Source: Acidobacteriaceae bacterium
Lineage (GTDB): Bacteria; Acidobacteriota; Terriglobia; Terriglobales; Acidobacteriaceae
DNA length: 64,000 nt
NCBI GenBank assembly: GCA_031296355.1
Contig: JARLFX010000228.1
Location: forward strand, 1-64,000
Reading direction: 5' to 3'
Below are positions 9,383 through 18,396 of the stretch, one piece after another (the stretch's first letter is position 1; every line of letters starts with the position of its first letter). The position numbers and the translations under genes were made by a program. The notes under the pieces were generated by a model. It worked only from the letters and a program-made list of their open reading frames with translations. It ran no database searches and was not told the DNA's origin.

Positions 9383-10047
9383 GCGAGCAGCCCGAGCCTT
9401 TCAGCGACGATGGCGACGATCTTCTGGTGGATGGCTTCGATGCTGGCGTCATCTTCGATGAGGACGACGCGGTGGCTATCGCGGACGGCAATGGCGCGGT
9501 AGGCGGCGTAAGCGCGGGCGTAGAAGCAGTCGTCTTCGCGCTCGAAGCGATTTTCGTCGGTGCCGTGCTGCTGGGTGTGGCGTTCGTTGCGGCGGCGAGC
9601 GCGGGCGAGCGAGGCGGCTAGGGGCGGCAAGAGGAGAATGGTGAGGGTGGGCTGAAAATCGTCGCAGATGGTGTGGTGCGCGGCGAGGATGGTATCTGCC
9701 CCGAGCTGGCGGCCGCCGCCCTGGTACGCCTCAGACGAATCGGTATAGCGATCACAGATGACAATGCTGCCCTCAGTGAGTGCCGGTCGAACGATTTCTG
9801 CTATGTTCTGGGCGCGGTCCGCGAACATCAGCGCCAATTCGGCCTTGGGTGTGATAGTGCCGGTGGTGACTTCCGTACGGGAGTCAAGCAGGATGGCGCG
9901 GATGCGTTCGCCGAGTATGGTGCCACCGGGGTTGCGGGTGAGGACGACGTTGCGCCCGCGGGATTGGAGCCAGGCGGCGAGACGCTTGATCTGCGTGGTC
10001 TTGCCGGAGCCGTCGAGGCCTTCGAAGGTGATGAAGAAGCCTTGCAT
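9379..10047 (-). CDS. tmk: thymidylate kinase
   Basis: 222 residues, a typical length. It phosphorylates dTMP to dTDP with ATP. Visible motifs are the P-loop FEGLDGSGKTT (residues 8-18), the nucleotide-binding TRNPGGT, the DR(Y/F) motif DRYTDSSEAYQGGGR, and a basic lid segment RARRRNERH. The usual REPGGT reads RNPGGT here, a mild departure from the common form. It is the first gene of a tmk-holB pair and overlaps holB by 4 bases (ATGA). It lies 80 bases downstream of the glnD stop, separated from it by a small hairpin. Confidence 0.93.
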   Translation of the reverse strand: MQGFFITFEGLDGSGKTTQIKRLAAWLQSRGRNVVLTRNPGGTILGERIRAILLDSRTEVTTGTITPKAELALMFADRAQNIAEIVRPALTEGSIVICDRYTDSSEAYQGGGRQLGADTILAAHHTICDDFQPTLTILLLPPLAASLARARRRNERHTQQHGTDENRFEREDDCFYARAYAAYRAIAVRDSHRVVLIEDDASIEAIHQKIVAIVAERLGLLA

Positions 10048-10090
10048 GTATGAGGTAAGTGTAAATGCAGGGAACTAAAAACAGGGATTA

Positions 10091-10109
10091 GGGGTTAGGG
10101 ATTAACCCC
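10091..10109 (-). terminator. weak hairpin between glnD and tmk
   Basis: GGGGTTA and TAACCCC form a 7-bp stem around GGGAT. On the minus strand it is followed, after about 8 bases, by TGTTTTTAG. It may attenuate read-through from glnD into tmk. Only the pairing is visible. Confidence 0.4.
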
Positions 10110-10127
10110 AGGTTTGAGGTGGCATGG

Positions 10128-12842
10128 TTACTTTGTATTGCGGGCGATGGCTACGATGAGATCGTCTCGGAGCAGGCCGGCACGGGCGGAATCCAGCTTC
10201 TGACCGGCGCGGGTGATGTAGAAGACGTCAATCGCCATTTCGCCTTCGGTATCAATCAGTGCGACTTCGATATTGCATTCGTGATCGGCGACGGTGAGCG
10301 AGATGGCACGGAGCAGGCCGGGGACGTCTTGCGCGACGACCTGCAGGAGGGTGCTGTGGCTGGAGACGTCGTGGTCAAAGTTGATCTGCGTTTCGATGTT
10401 GACTTTGGGGGGCTTCCGCTTGCCGCCACGGGTGCGTGCGGCCAGTAGCTTCTCCACCGGGGTGGCACCGGTAAGCGCATCTTTCAGGCTCTTGACGAAG
10501 CGCTTATGCTCGGTCGGGTTCAGTTCGAGGGTGCGAAAACGATCGATGAAGCTGAAGCTGTCCACCACAATTCCGGCACCGTTGGCGAAAGCATCGGCAT
10601 TCACAATATCCATGCCCCAGGCAGCGAGCGCTCCTGCGATTGTGGCGAAGAGACGAGGTCGATCCAGCGCGACCAGGGTGATTTCGCTGACGGGCAGCGC
10701 CTGACTGAGGATGAGATCGACGGCGGCGGCTATTCCAGCTTCAGTATCCTTTGCCGCAGGATTGGCGCTGACCAGGGTAGAGGCAATTATGAAGTGGCTG
10801 TGGACCTGCTCTGGCGTGCGCGTACGTAGATAGCGCTGTGGGAAACCCTGCAGGTAGGCGCGAATCTCCTTGGACTGTGCAGGAGCGAGCGTGGTGACGC
10901 GCTGGATGAGTTCGGATCTTGCACGAGAACGCACGCGGTCGTCATCGACAGTGCGGTCGAGATAGTTCGACGCACCGATGTAGAGGTTCCAGAGATTTTC
11001 TGCTTTCCACGGCGTAAGGGCGTCGGGGTGTACGGCGGAGATGTCGGCGTAGGTGAGCAGGGCGAGCATGCGCAACTGCTCCGGCGACTCGACCTGTTCG
11101 ACGAAGACGCGCAGGGTTTCTAGATCGAAGATGTCCCGGCGCAGTGTGGCGGACATAACGAGGTGGTTCACAATGAGATGGCGAACGATGCCAGCTTCGT
11201 AGGGGTCAAGCTCCATACGGGCAAAGAGATTCTTCGCCATGCGAGCGGATTCTTTCGAATGATCCGGCGTCTCGCGGCCTTTGCCCGTGTCATGCATTAG
11301 TGCGGCAAGATAAAGCAGCTCAGGATGGGGCAAGTCGGCCAGCAGGCCGCCAAAGCGGCGCTGCCACTCGGCGAGAGTATTCGGACGGTTGTTTGCCATC
11401 ATCTTTTCTGGCGGATGCTGCAAATTATGCAGCACATCAATCAGGACGAAGGTGTGCTCATCCACGGTGTAGCGGTGGTAGGCATCGCGAATGACGAGGG
11501 CATCGATGCCGAGAAATTCGGGCACGATGAGCTCGAGAATGCCGAGCGCGTGCATGGCGCGGAGCGCCTCTCCAGCATAAGGGCCATTGAGGATGTTGCG
11601 GAAGTGACTCCACAGCGCGGGGCCTTCTTCCAGATTTGAGGCGAGAACCGGTAATGCGGGTTCCAGGCTCTCTTCGGCTTCGGACGAGAGTTTGCAGCCG
11701 TGAGTGGCGATGGCCTCAAACAGATTCAGGACGGTGTCAGGATCGTTTGCTGGATCGGGGGCGCGTGGAGATGCCGGTGGATCGAAGACGATGCGGCCAT
11801 GCTGGATGTGAAAGCCATCAAATTGCGCACGTTTATGCCTGCGGCGCAGCTGGTCGTAGAATGACGAACCACGGACGCGCGGGGCTTCTTCCAGTAACTG
11901 CATGGTGCGGCGGTGGATGGTGCGTGCATTGCGGAAGAAAGAACGCATCCACACAGACGCGTCGACGCGTCGATTGCCGATGTTGCCGAGTGCGAGCGCA
12001 GCCTTTGCCGCAGCATCCTGCGATTGCCAGTAGAGCGTATTGTCGTCACGCTCATGGGCGTAGTGGAGGAAGCAGCGCACCGTGGCGAGGAAGTCTGTGG
12101 CCTGATTGAATTCAGCGATATTGCCATGCTCGGGGCGCGCCTGTTTCTGAGCCTGAGCCGCGATAGCGTAGAGCGTGGTGAGCCAGCCACAGACGTGCAT
12201 GTCGCGCAGACCGCCGGGGCAGTCTTTGATATTCGGTTCCAGATGGAAGAGCGTGTTGGCGTACTTGCCGTGACGGTCGAGTGTAATCTCGACCAGCCGG
12301 TTGATGAGCGTGCGATGATCGCGTTGCAGCAGTTTGGGCAGAGCGTCGTTCGCAAGTTTGTCGTAGAGCTTACGGTCGCCGCAGAGGAAACGGTGATCCA
12401 TCAGCGACAGCGTAAATTCAGGGTTGCCAATGATGAGGCCATCACACTCTGAGAGTAGGCGCGTCTGCGGACTGGCTCGGATTCCGCAATCCCATATCTC
12501 CTGATTGATGCGCCGGATGGGATCTTTCATCTCGAGTTCCTTGAGGGAATTGTCGAGGAGGAAGAGCACATCGAGGTCAGAGTGAGGGAAGAGCTGCCGG
12601 CGTCCGTAACCGCCGATGGCAACAATTGCCACGCCGGACTTCAGCTTGGGATGTTCAGCAAACTGGCTCCAGAGACGCTGTACCAACTCATCGGCCAGCT
12701 GGGCGCGCTGCTTGACCGCAGTGGGGCCAGCTGCACGCGTTGATTCATTCTGCTCAAATTGCGCACGAATTTCCGCCAGTCCCTGCTGATAGAAATCACG
12801 CAGGACGTTGGGTGGCTGAGTGGAACCAGTCTGCTCATTCAT
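10128..12842 (-). CDS. glnD: [protein-PII] uridylyltransferase / uridylyl-removing enzyme
   Basis: 904 residues, close to the family norm. It senses glutamine and adds or removes UMP on PII (GlnB). Domains in order: nucleotidyltransferase with GGYGRRQLFPHSDLD at residues 77-91 (catalytic D89 and D91), the GlnD central helical region, an HD domain with metal ligands in DEHTFVLIDVLHNL and ALMHDTGKG, and two C-terminal ACT domains (LVALDRPRLFATIAGAL and LLQVVAQDVPGLLRAISL). The start has GGGAGG upstream. It lies 64 bases downstream of its own substrate gene, glnB, on the same strand, which strongly supports the assignment. Confidence 0.95.
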   Translation of the reverse strand: MNEQTGSTQPPNVLRDFYQQGLAEIRAQFEQNESTRAAGPTAVKQRAQLADELVQRLWSQFAEHPKLKSGVAIVAIGGYGRRQLFPHSDLDVLFLLDNSLKELEMKDPIRRINQEIWDCGIRASPQTRLLSECDGLIIGNPEFTLSLMDHRFLCGDRKLYDKLANDALPKLLQRDHRTLINRLVEITLDRHGKYANTLFHLEPNIKDCPGGLRDMHVCGWLTTLYAIAAQAQKQARPEHGNIAEFNQATDFLATVRCFLHYAHERDDNTLYWQSQDAAAKAALALGNIGNRRVDASVWMRSFFRNARTIHRRTMQLLEEAPRVRGSSFYDQLRRRHKRAQFDGFHIQHGRIVFDPPASPRAPDPANDPDTVLNLFEAIATHGCKLSSEAEESLEPALPVLASNLEEGPALWSHFRNILNGPYAGEALRAMHALGILELIVPEFLGIDALVIRDAYHRYTVDEHTFVLIDVLHNLQHPPEKMMANNRPNTLAEWQRRFGGLLADLPHPELLYLAALMHDTGKGRETPDHSKESARMAKNLFARMELDPYEAGIVRHLIVNHLVMSATLRRDIFDLETLRVFVEQVESPEQLRMLALLTYADISAVHPDALTPWKAENLWNLYIGASNYLDRTVDDDRVRSRARSELIQRVTTLAPAQSKEIRAYLQGFPQRYLRTRTPEQVHSHFIIASTLVSANPAAKDTEAGIAAAVDLILSQALPVSEITLVALDRPRLFATIAGALAAWGMDIVNADAFANGAGIVVDSFSFIDRFRTLELNPTEHKRFVKSLKDALTGATPVEKLLAARTRGGKRKPPKVNIETQINFDHDVSSHSTLLQVVAQDVPGLLRAISLTVADHECNIEVALIDTEGEMAIDVFYITRAGQKLDSARAGLLRDDLIVAIARNTK

Positions 12843-12906
12843 AGACAGAGATGCCTCCCTTCACGGCTGCAGCAGGTGAGATGTACAGCAGAGAGCCGGA
12901 AATGCG

Positions 12907-13245
12907 TTAGATTGCGTTGTCGCCGCGCTCGTCATTGCGGATGCGAATAGCTGCATCGATGCGAGATACAAAGATTTTTCCGTCGCCTATCTTTCCACTG
13001 CGGGCCGTATTGGCGATAGTGTTCACCACTTGATCGACCATATCGTCCGTCACGATGATTTCGAGCTTGAGCTTGGGCAGCAGATCCACTGAATATTCGC
13101 GTCCGCGGTAGGTCTCTGTGTGGCCCTTCTGCCTGCCATGGCCGCGAGCCTCCAGGATGGTGATGCCCTGAATACCAACTTCGATCAGCGCCTCTTTGAC
13201 GGCGTCGAGTTTGGACGGCTGGATGATGGCCTCTATCTTCTGCAT
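12907..13245 (-). CDS. glnB: nitrogen regulatory protein PII
   Basis: 112 residues when started at the ATG at 13245, which is the canonical PII length and has AGGAGA just upstream; an in-frame start 11 codons earlier is less likely. The T-loop tyrosine is Y51 in YRGREYSVDLLPK, the uridylylation site for GlnD. The ATP and 2-oxoglutarate region GRQKG and the signature TARSGKIGDGKIFV are intact. It reports carbon/nitrogen status to targets including the ammonium channel. It sits between amt and glnD, so by context it could equally be called GlnK; the sequence does not separate the two. Confidence 0.93.
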   Translation of the reverse strand: MQKIEAIIQPSKLDAVKEALIEVGIQGITILEARGHGRQKGHTETYRGREYSVDLLPKLKLEIIVTDDMVDQVVNTIANTARSGKIGDGKIFVSRIDAAIRIRNDERGDNAI

Positions 13246-13338
13246 GGTGTCTCCTGAAGCAAGTGCTTCCTGTTGCATTGTGTTTCTTTCATTCTAGTGC
13301 AATCGGACGGAAAATTTGCCAGCTATGGATGAGATCGC

Positions 13339-14718
13339 TCAACGTGTAATGGTCTCCCACTCGTAACCCTCTTCACCGTGCTGGGTGAGATCAAGGCCTT
13401 CTTCTTCCTCCAGTGGCGTCACCCGCAGGCCGATGAACTTGTCCACGACGAAGAGAATGGCGAGCGTTCCGATGATGGAGATGGCCCAGGCAAGGAGCAC
13501 TCCGGCAGCCTGGTAGAGCAGCTGGCGGGGATACCCTTCGAGCAGTCCTGTGGCGTGTCCGCCGCGGTAGGTCACATTGACGGCTGAGTTGGCAAAGACG
13601 CCGGTGAGCAGCGCGCCGATGGTGCCGCCAGCGCCGTGGACACCGAAGGCATCGAGCGAATCATCGTAGCCAAAACGCGTTTTGACGCTAATGACCATAA
13701 AGTAGCAGAAAGCACCGGCTATAAAACCGATGGCGAGTGCGGCCATGGGCGTGACAAAACCAGAGGCAGGTGTGATGGCAACCAGGCCAGCCACGGCCCC
13801 GGAGATGGCGCCAAGCGCGGAGACCTTGTGCTTCTTGTTCCACTCCATTGCGCACCAGCCAATCGCAGCCGCTGCTGCGGCAAAGTGGGTGGCGACGAAG
13901 GCGCTGGTGGCCAACGTGCCAGCGGAAAGGGCGCTGCCAGCATTGAATCCGAACCAGCCTACCCACAGCATGCAGGCGCCAATCAGGCTGAGTACGACGG
14001 AGTGCGGGCGTGTATCAGACTGGGGATACCCGAGGCGTTTACCGAGGTAGAGACACGTGACCAGGGCAGAGACGCCGGAACTGATGTGGACTACGGTGCC
14101 GCCCGCGAAATCCAGGGAAGGAAGATAGCCGCCAAGATGACCCGAGCCGATGGCGGCGAAGTTGAGCAGGCCGCCCTTACCCCAGACCATGTGGGCCATA
14201 GGGCTGTAGACGAAGATGATCCAAAGCGTGGTGAAGGCGAGCATGGCGGAGAACTTCATGCGCTCAGCAAAGGCTCCGCTGATGAGCGCGGGGGTGATGA
14301 TGGCAAACATGAGCTGATAGACCATGAATGTCTGCGCGGGAATGGTGGGGGCATAGAAGAGATCGGGGCTAAGCCCGACGCCGTGCAGGAAGATCTGGTG
14401 AAAACCACCGATAACGCTGCAGCCCGGACTGAACGCGAGCGACCAGCCGAAAAATGCCCAGAGTACCGTGACCACAGCCATCATGGCAAAGCACTGCATC
14501 ATGGTGTTGAGCACGTTTTTCCGGCGGACGAGGCCGCAGTAAAAGAGCGCCAGACCGGGCCCGGTCATGAGCAGGACAAGCGCGGATGAGGTTAGCATCC
14601 ATGCGTTATCGCCATTATTGACGGAAGTCGTGGTGACCTGCGCGTGGGCGGAGGGTGCGAGAAGGGTAATGGCGGCGAAGACGGCAAACAGACGGCGTGC
14701 GGAACTGCTGGTTAGCAT
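13339..14718 (-). CDS. amt: ammonium transporter (Amt family)
   Basis: 459 residues from the ATG at 14718, which has GGGAG upstream and opens a signal peptide (MLTSSSARRLF..LLAPSAHA). This precedes the usual 11 transmembrane helices, as in other Amt proteins with cleaved leaders. Family motifs include LFYCGLVRRKNVLNTMMQ, WVGWFGFNAGSAL, the first pore histidine in VVHISSGVSALV and the second in FGVHGAGGTIGALLTG. It conducts ammonium or ammonia and is blocked by unmodified PII. The order amt-glnB-glnD on one strand makes a compact nitrogen-sensing unit. No sigma-54 type promoter was seen upstream. Confidence 0.93.
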   Translation of the reverse strand: MLTSSSARRLFAVFAAITLLAPSAHAQVTTTSVNNGDNAWMLTSSALVLLMTGPGLALFYCGLVRRKNVLNTMMQCFAMMAVVTVLWAFFGWSLAFSPGCSVIGGFHQIFLHGVGLSPDLFYAPTIPAQTFMVYQLMFAIITPALISGAFAERMKFSAMLAFTTLWIIFVYSPMAHMVWGKGGLLNFAAIGSGHLGGYLPSLDFAGGTVVHISSGVSALVTCLYLGKRLGYPQSDTRPHSVVLSLIGACMLWVGWFGFNAGSALSAGTLATSAFVATHFAAAAAAIGWCAMEWNKKHKVSALGAISGAVAGLVAITPASGFVTPMAALAIGFIAGAFCYFMVISVKTRFGYDDSLDAFGVHGAGGTIGALLTGVFANSAVNVTYRGGHATGLLEGYPRQLLYQAAGVLLAWAISIIGTLAILFVVDKFIGLRVTPLEEEEGLDLTQHGEEGYEWETITR

Positions 14719-14907
14719 TTCACTCCCTGATCCTACGTGCAGAGGGCTCGGGGAAGGCCCGATGTGGACATGCAGGAACATGTAATTGAACCGATGAGAT
14801 AAATTTACCGAATACGGCGCATAAAAATTGCACAATAAGGAGATAGAAAATTATGCAATTCGACATATAAGAAATCGTTATATTGAATATGCGCTGATAC
14901 ATCTGCG

Positions 14908-15651
14908 ATGATGCAATCGATGAGACAAGTGGTTTGGAAGAGACGAACAGCGATTGTCGTGCTTCTGGTAATGGGAAGCGGAATTGCAGCAATGGCTGCC
15001 ACGGCAAAGGCGGCTTATAAGCGGACGCAAGCTGGGACTTTGTGCGCCAGTGCAAGCTTTGAGGGTGAGGTAGAGGCAGGACAGAGCTATACACACGCGT
15101 TGGGTAACGGCCAGATGTTTGATCTGGAAGCTGTGCGGGCCGGATGGATTGTGCGAGTACTGCCGGTGAAAGGCCCTCGGCCTCCGCATGATGCAGCAGA
15201 ACTGGCGACGCCACCGTACAACTCGGTCACGCCGCTGGCGTTGACGACAGACTTCAGCTTCCGCGCGCAGGATGCGGTGGCGTGGAACCCACGGAGGTTC
15301 CAGTTTGCTTTGAATCCGGTCAGATTCGCGCAATTGCAAGGCTTGTACGCGGCATACATGGCCGCACCGGACAACGCTGCATTGGGAGAAAAACTGGCGG
15401 AAATGGCTGCAGCTTCACCCACCGCAGAACTGCAGGTACTGGATGCCCGGCTGATTCCTGGGACGGCGAACCAGGCGCAGATGGCTGCAGCAGTGGCTTC
15501 GCACTTTTCGCAGACGCCCCATACCACCGAGCCCAGTGGCGCCAGTCCTCTGGGAGCAATCACCTGGATCAGGTTTCGCGTGATATTGCATCTGCCGGTG
15601 GGATATCAGCCGGACGCTGGACTGACCGTGGATCGACGTGGCTGCCGGTAA
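14908..15651 (+). CDS. exported or membrane-anchored protein of unknown function
   Basis: 247 residues. An N-terminal hydrophobic segment (residues 14-32, TAIVVLLVMGSGIAAMAA) follows KRR, so it is exported or anchored with the bulk outside the cytoplasm. The body shows a beta-rich part (GNGQMFDLEAVRAGWIVRVLP), an Ala-rich helical stretch (LGEKLAEMAAASP) and a C-terminal strand pair ending GLTVDRRGCR. I recognise no named family. No clear ribosome-binding site supports any of the clustered ATGs at 14908, 14911 and 14920. It is divergent from amt, with about 190 bases of AT-rich spacer between them. Confidence 0.65.
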   Translation: MMQSMRQVVWKRRTAIVVLLVMGSGIAAMAATAKAAYKRTQAGTLCASASFEGEVEAGQSYTHALGNGQMFDLEAVRAGWIVRVLPVKGPRPPHDAAELATPPYNSVTPLALTTDFSFRAQDAVAWNPRRFQFALNPVRFAQLQGLYAAYMAAPDNAALGEKLAEMAAASPTAELQVLDARLIPGTANQAQMAAAVASHFSQTPHTTEPSGASPLGAITWIRFRVILHLPVGYQPDAGLTVDRRGCR

Positions 15652-15792
15652 GGCTGGGAGTTCAGCTTGATTCAGCAGGCGAAGTTTCTTTTCATGACGG
15701 TGCAACGCACATGAGGCAGTGGGGCATCCATTGAAGTATTGGATTTTGAAAACGTGTCATAAAATCGATTGAAGTTCCTTTATATTGAACAT

Positions 15793-16407
15793 ATGAGCAT
15801 CAGCCCAGGACAAAACTCGAGTAGTGGACGCCCAACTGCTGTTCCCCAGCAGGATGATCGGCACCTGTTCGGCACACTGACGAGTTTCGGAAAAAATCAG
15901 GACAAACTACGTGAAGTGAGCTGGGGGACTGACCTGCCAGAGGGTGTCATTCTGGCATCGCTGGACGCAGCAGTGAACTGGGCGCGCAAAAATTCCATCT
16001 GGCCCATGACCTTTGGTCTGGCGTGCTGCGCCATTGAGATGATGTCCATGGGGGGATCGCGTTATGACATTGCCCGCTTCGGGTCCGAGGTTTTCCGGCC
16101 TTCGCCGCGGCAGAGCGATCTGATGGTGGTTGCAGGACGGGTATCGCAGAAGATGGCCCCTGTCATTCGCCGCCTGTATGAGCAGATGCCCGAGCCCAAG
16201 TGGGTAATTTCCATGGGGGCCTGTGCGACTTCGGGCGGAGTTTTCAATAATTATGCGCTATTGCAGGGAGTAAACCAGGTGATTCCGGTCGATGTATATG
16301 TACCGGGATGCCCACCCCGTCCAGAACAGCTTTTGTATGCGATCACGTTGTTGCAGGAGAAGATCCAGCAGGAGCGTGGCAGCCTCAAGAAGACATTGAA
16401 TTTATAG
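15793..16407 (+). CDS. nuoB: NADH-quinone oxidoreductase subunit B, stand-alone gene
   Basis: 204 residues from the ATG at 15793; the frame extends to a TTG 8 codons earlier that I consider less likely. It binds the N2 4Fe-4S cluster at the quinone end of the peripheral arm of complex I. The cluster ligands are visible: the tandem cysteines of [11 protein letters not shown], the cysteine of [10 protein letters not shown] and that of [15 protein letters not shown] variable N-terminal 45 residues is Ser/Gln-rich. No other nuo gene lies in the window, so this copy is outside any complex-I operon here. The gene 243 bases downstream is unrelated. Confidence 0.9.
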   Translation: MSISPGQNSSSGRPTAVPQQDDRHLFGTLTSFGKNQDKLREVSWGTDLPEGVILASLDAAVNWARKNSIWPMTFGLACCAIEMMSMGGSRYDIARFGSEVFRPSPRQSDLMVVAGRVSQKMAPVIRRLYEQMPEPKWVISMGACATSGGVFNNYALLQGVNQVIPVDVYVPGCPPRPEQLLYAITLLQEKIQQERGSLKKTLNL

Positions 16408-16478
16408 GGATTATGTAGGATTTTTTATAGGCCAGGATAACGGTTTGGATACCGCTTGAAGATTTCTAAAAACAGATG

Positions 16479-16506
16479 TTGAACAAGGCGGGAATTGCAA
16501 TAATGT
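16479..16506 (+). promoter_or_regulatory. candidate sigma-70 promoter for the OmpA-like gene
   Basis: TTGAAC at 16479-16484 and TAATGT at 16501-16506 are separated by 16 bases. They lie 145 bases before the ATG, leaving a long leader. That leader contains a small hairpin, AGCC-TTAG-GGCT followed by TTTTT, at 16599-16615, which could act as an attenuator. Pattern match by eye only. Confidence 0.4.
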
Positions 16507-16650
16507 AGTCTCGAAGTGGATTTTGTGCTTCATTTGCCGTTAGATAGAGTAGACTTTGCAGGTACATCAAACCGGAACTTCACCCGGCGCTATTTTTTAG
16601 CCTTAGGGCTTTTTGAATACTCAGATCGTAACTTTTGGAGGATACGTCGT

Positions 16651-18276
16651 ATGGTTGATCGTTCGTCACACAGAGTTGGCCGGCTCATAGCGGCCGCATG
16701 TGCGGTAGTGTTGGGAGTAGCCGGCGTGGCTGCAGCCCAGACTTCCGCTCTGCCCAGCGCACCCAATCCGTCACGCGTGGATGTCTTCCTGGGGTATTCG
16801 TATTTTGGGGCCCACGGAACACTCAAGCCACAAGGCGTCCGCTTCTCCTCGATCAACGAAGGGGCAATCGGCAGTGCAACCTATTTCTTCAACAAGTACC
16901 TCGGTGCGCAGGTTGAAATTGCAGCGCATCCGTCTGGTACGAACGATGGTCTGTACACTGTCATGGTCGGACCGGAAGTTCGGCTGCCCTTGCAGAACTA
17001 CAGCCTCTTTGCTCATGCTGTTGGCGGTACCGCCAAGCTGGGCTACTCCGGCACCTCTATTGGTACCGGTGGTGATCCGTATAAGTTTGGCCCCGCACTG
17101 GCAGTAGGCGGCGGCATGGACTACGACCTTCCGTTCTTCAATCATCGCTTTGGCTTCCGTCTCTTTCAGGCGGACTATGAGTTCATGAGCGAAAATTGGA
17201 GTGCTCCAGTGGCTCCCGCCAATGCAGTGGGTGGCAAGACCAGCCTTTCGGCGGCGCGCCTGAGCACTGGCGTCGTGATCCATTTTGGATCCATCGTGCC
17301 TCCTCCTCCGGTTACCTATGCCTGCGTTGCATCGCCGGCAGCGGTTTACCCTGGTGATCCGGTCACGGTGACTGGCACGGCAACCAATCTTAATCCGAAG
17401 AAGCCGGCCGTATATACCTGGACGTCTGATTCAGCGAAAGTAACTGGAAATAGTGCAACGGCGGCTGTCGATACTACGACACTGGCGCCGGGCACTTACA
17501 CGGTCAAGGGCCACGTAGCAGAAGGCGTCAAGGCTGGCCAGATGGCAGATTGTGCGGCGACGTTCACCGTGAATCCCATCCAGCCCCCGACGATTAGCTG
17601 CTCGGCGAATCCGTCCAGCGTGAACCCCAGTGACTCATCCACAATCACTGCAACGGCAGTCAGCCCGCAGAATCGCCCCCTGACGTACAGCTACAGCGCG
17701 TCAGCAGGTTCGATCAGCGGCAGCACTTCTACGGCAACCCTGAGCACAGCAGGCGCAGCGCCTGGCAGCATCGTAGTGACCTGCAATGTGGTCGACGATA
17801 AGGCCAACGCTGTAAGCGCAACCACTCAGGTAACAGTCATTGCTCCGCCGCCGCCGGCGGCTCCGACGACGTCCTCGCTCTGCTCGATCAGCTTCGAGAA
17901 GGACAAGGCCCGTCCGACCCGCGTCGACAACGAAGCGAAGGCTTGCCTCGATGACATTTCACTCAGCCTACAGCACTCCGCCGATGCGAAGGTCGCACTG
18001 GTAGGGTCTTCTTCTCCGAAGGAGAAGAAGGGCGAGAAGTTCGCTGCTGAGCGCGCTGTGAATGCCAAGGCTTACTTGGTAAGCGAGAAGGGCATCGACG
18101 CATCCCGCGTGACGGTATACACGGATGGAACCGACGGCAAGACGGTCGCTGCCACCCTGGTACCTGCAGGTGCTACCTTCAGTGCAACCGGTGATACCGC
18201 AGTGGATGAGGCAGCCGTCAAGGTTGTACCTCGCAAGGCGCTTCCTGCCAAGCACCACAAGAAGGCCGCCAAGTAA
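16651..18276 (+). CDS. outer-membrane beta-barrel / Ig-like / OmpA-like C-terminal protein
   Basis: 541 residues from the ATG at 16651, preceded by GGAGGA at 16637-16642. Order of parts: signal peptide (MVDRSSHRVGRL..AGVAAAQ), an eight-strand-type barrel about residues 30-220 (VDVFLGYSYFGAHG, FFNHRFGFRLFQADYEF), two Ig-like domains with Pro-Gly and Thr-rich strands about 225-400, then an OmpA-like region (CSISFEKDKARP, AERAVNAKAYLVSEKGIDASRVTVYTDG). The tail is basic (PAKHHKKAAK). It probably spans the outer membrane and contacts peptidoglycan. The OmpA-like domain is recognisable from its AxxRAxxVxxYL and GI-pattern but is divergent. A perfect hairpin follows the gene. Confidence 0.8.
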   Translation: MVDRSSHRVGRLIAAACAVVLGVAGVAAAQTSALPSAPNPSRVDVFLGYSYFGAHGTLKPQGVRFSSINEGAIGSATYFFNKYLGAQVEIAAHPSGTNDGLYTVMVGPEVRLPLQNYSLFAHAVGGTAKLGYSGTSIGTGGDPYKFGPALAVGGGMDYDLPFFNHRFGFRLFQADYEFMSENWSAPVAPANAVGGKTSLSAARLSTGVVIHFGSIVPPPPVTYACVASPAAVYPGDPVTVTGTATNLNPKKPAVYTWTSDSAKVTGNSATAAVDTTTLAPGTYTVKGHVAEGVKAGQMADCAATFTVNPIQPPTISCSANPSSVNPSDSSTITATAVSPQNRPLTYSYSASAGSISGSTSTATLSTAGAAPGSIVVTCNVVDDKANAVSATTQVTVIAPPPPAAPTTSSLCSISFEKDKARPTRVDNEAKACLDDISLSLQHSADAKVALVGSSSPKEKKGEKFAAERAVNAKAYLVSEKGIDASRVTVYTDGTDGKTVAATLVPAGATFSATGDTAVDEAAVKVVPRKALPAKHHKKAAK

Positions 18277-18293
18277 AAGTAGCTAAGCCAACC

Positions 18294-18327
18294 AAAGGGC
18301 TGACTGGGATCACCCAGTCAGCCCTTT
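18294..18327 (+). terminator. strong 15-bp hairpin after the OmpA-like gene
   Basis: AAAGGGCTGACTGGG and CCCAGTCAGCCCTTT pair perfectly around ATCA, starting 18 bases after the stop codon. The last three bases of the stem are T residues; there is no longer U tract. Probable terminator or mRNA 3' stabiliser. Confidence 0.75.
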
Positions 18328-18396
18328 GCATTGCAGGGTGCAAATTTCACTGCCGAAGCCAAACTGTGACCGATGGCATCTGATTGACTGAGACTA

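Noticed and set aside
10081..10109. Telomere-like GGGATTAGGGGTTAGGG motif
   Set aside because: Only a few units; better explained as a short hairpin between glnD and tmk.
13636..14589. 317-codon open frame on the plus strand
   Set aside because: It mirrors the amt gene, whose motifs are complete. The translation is Gly/Asp/Glu/Arg-rich with no fold-like pattern.
14719..14907. Sigma-54 promoter for amt-glnB-glnD
   Set aside because: No GG-N10-GC element with the TGGCAC/TTGC context was found on the minus strand in the spacer.
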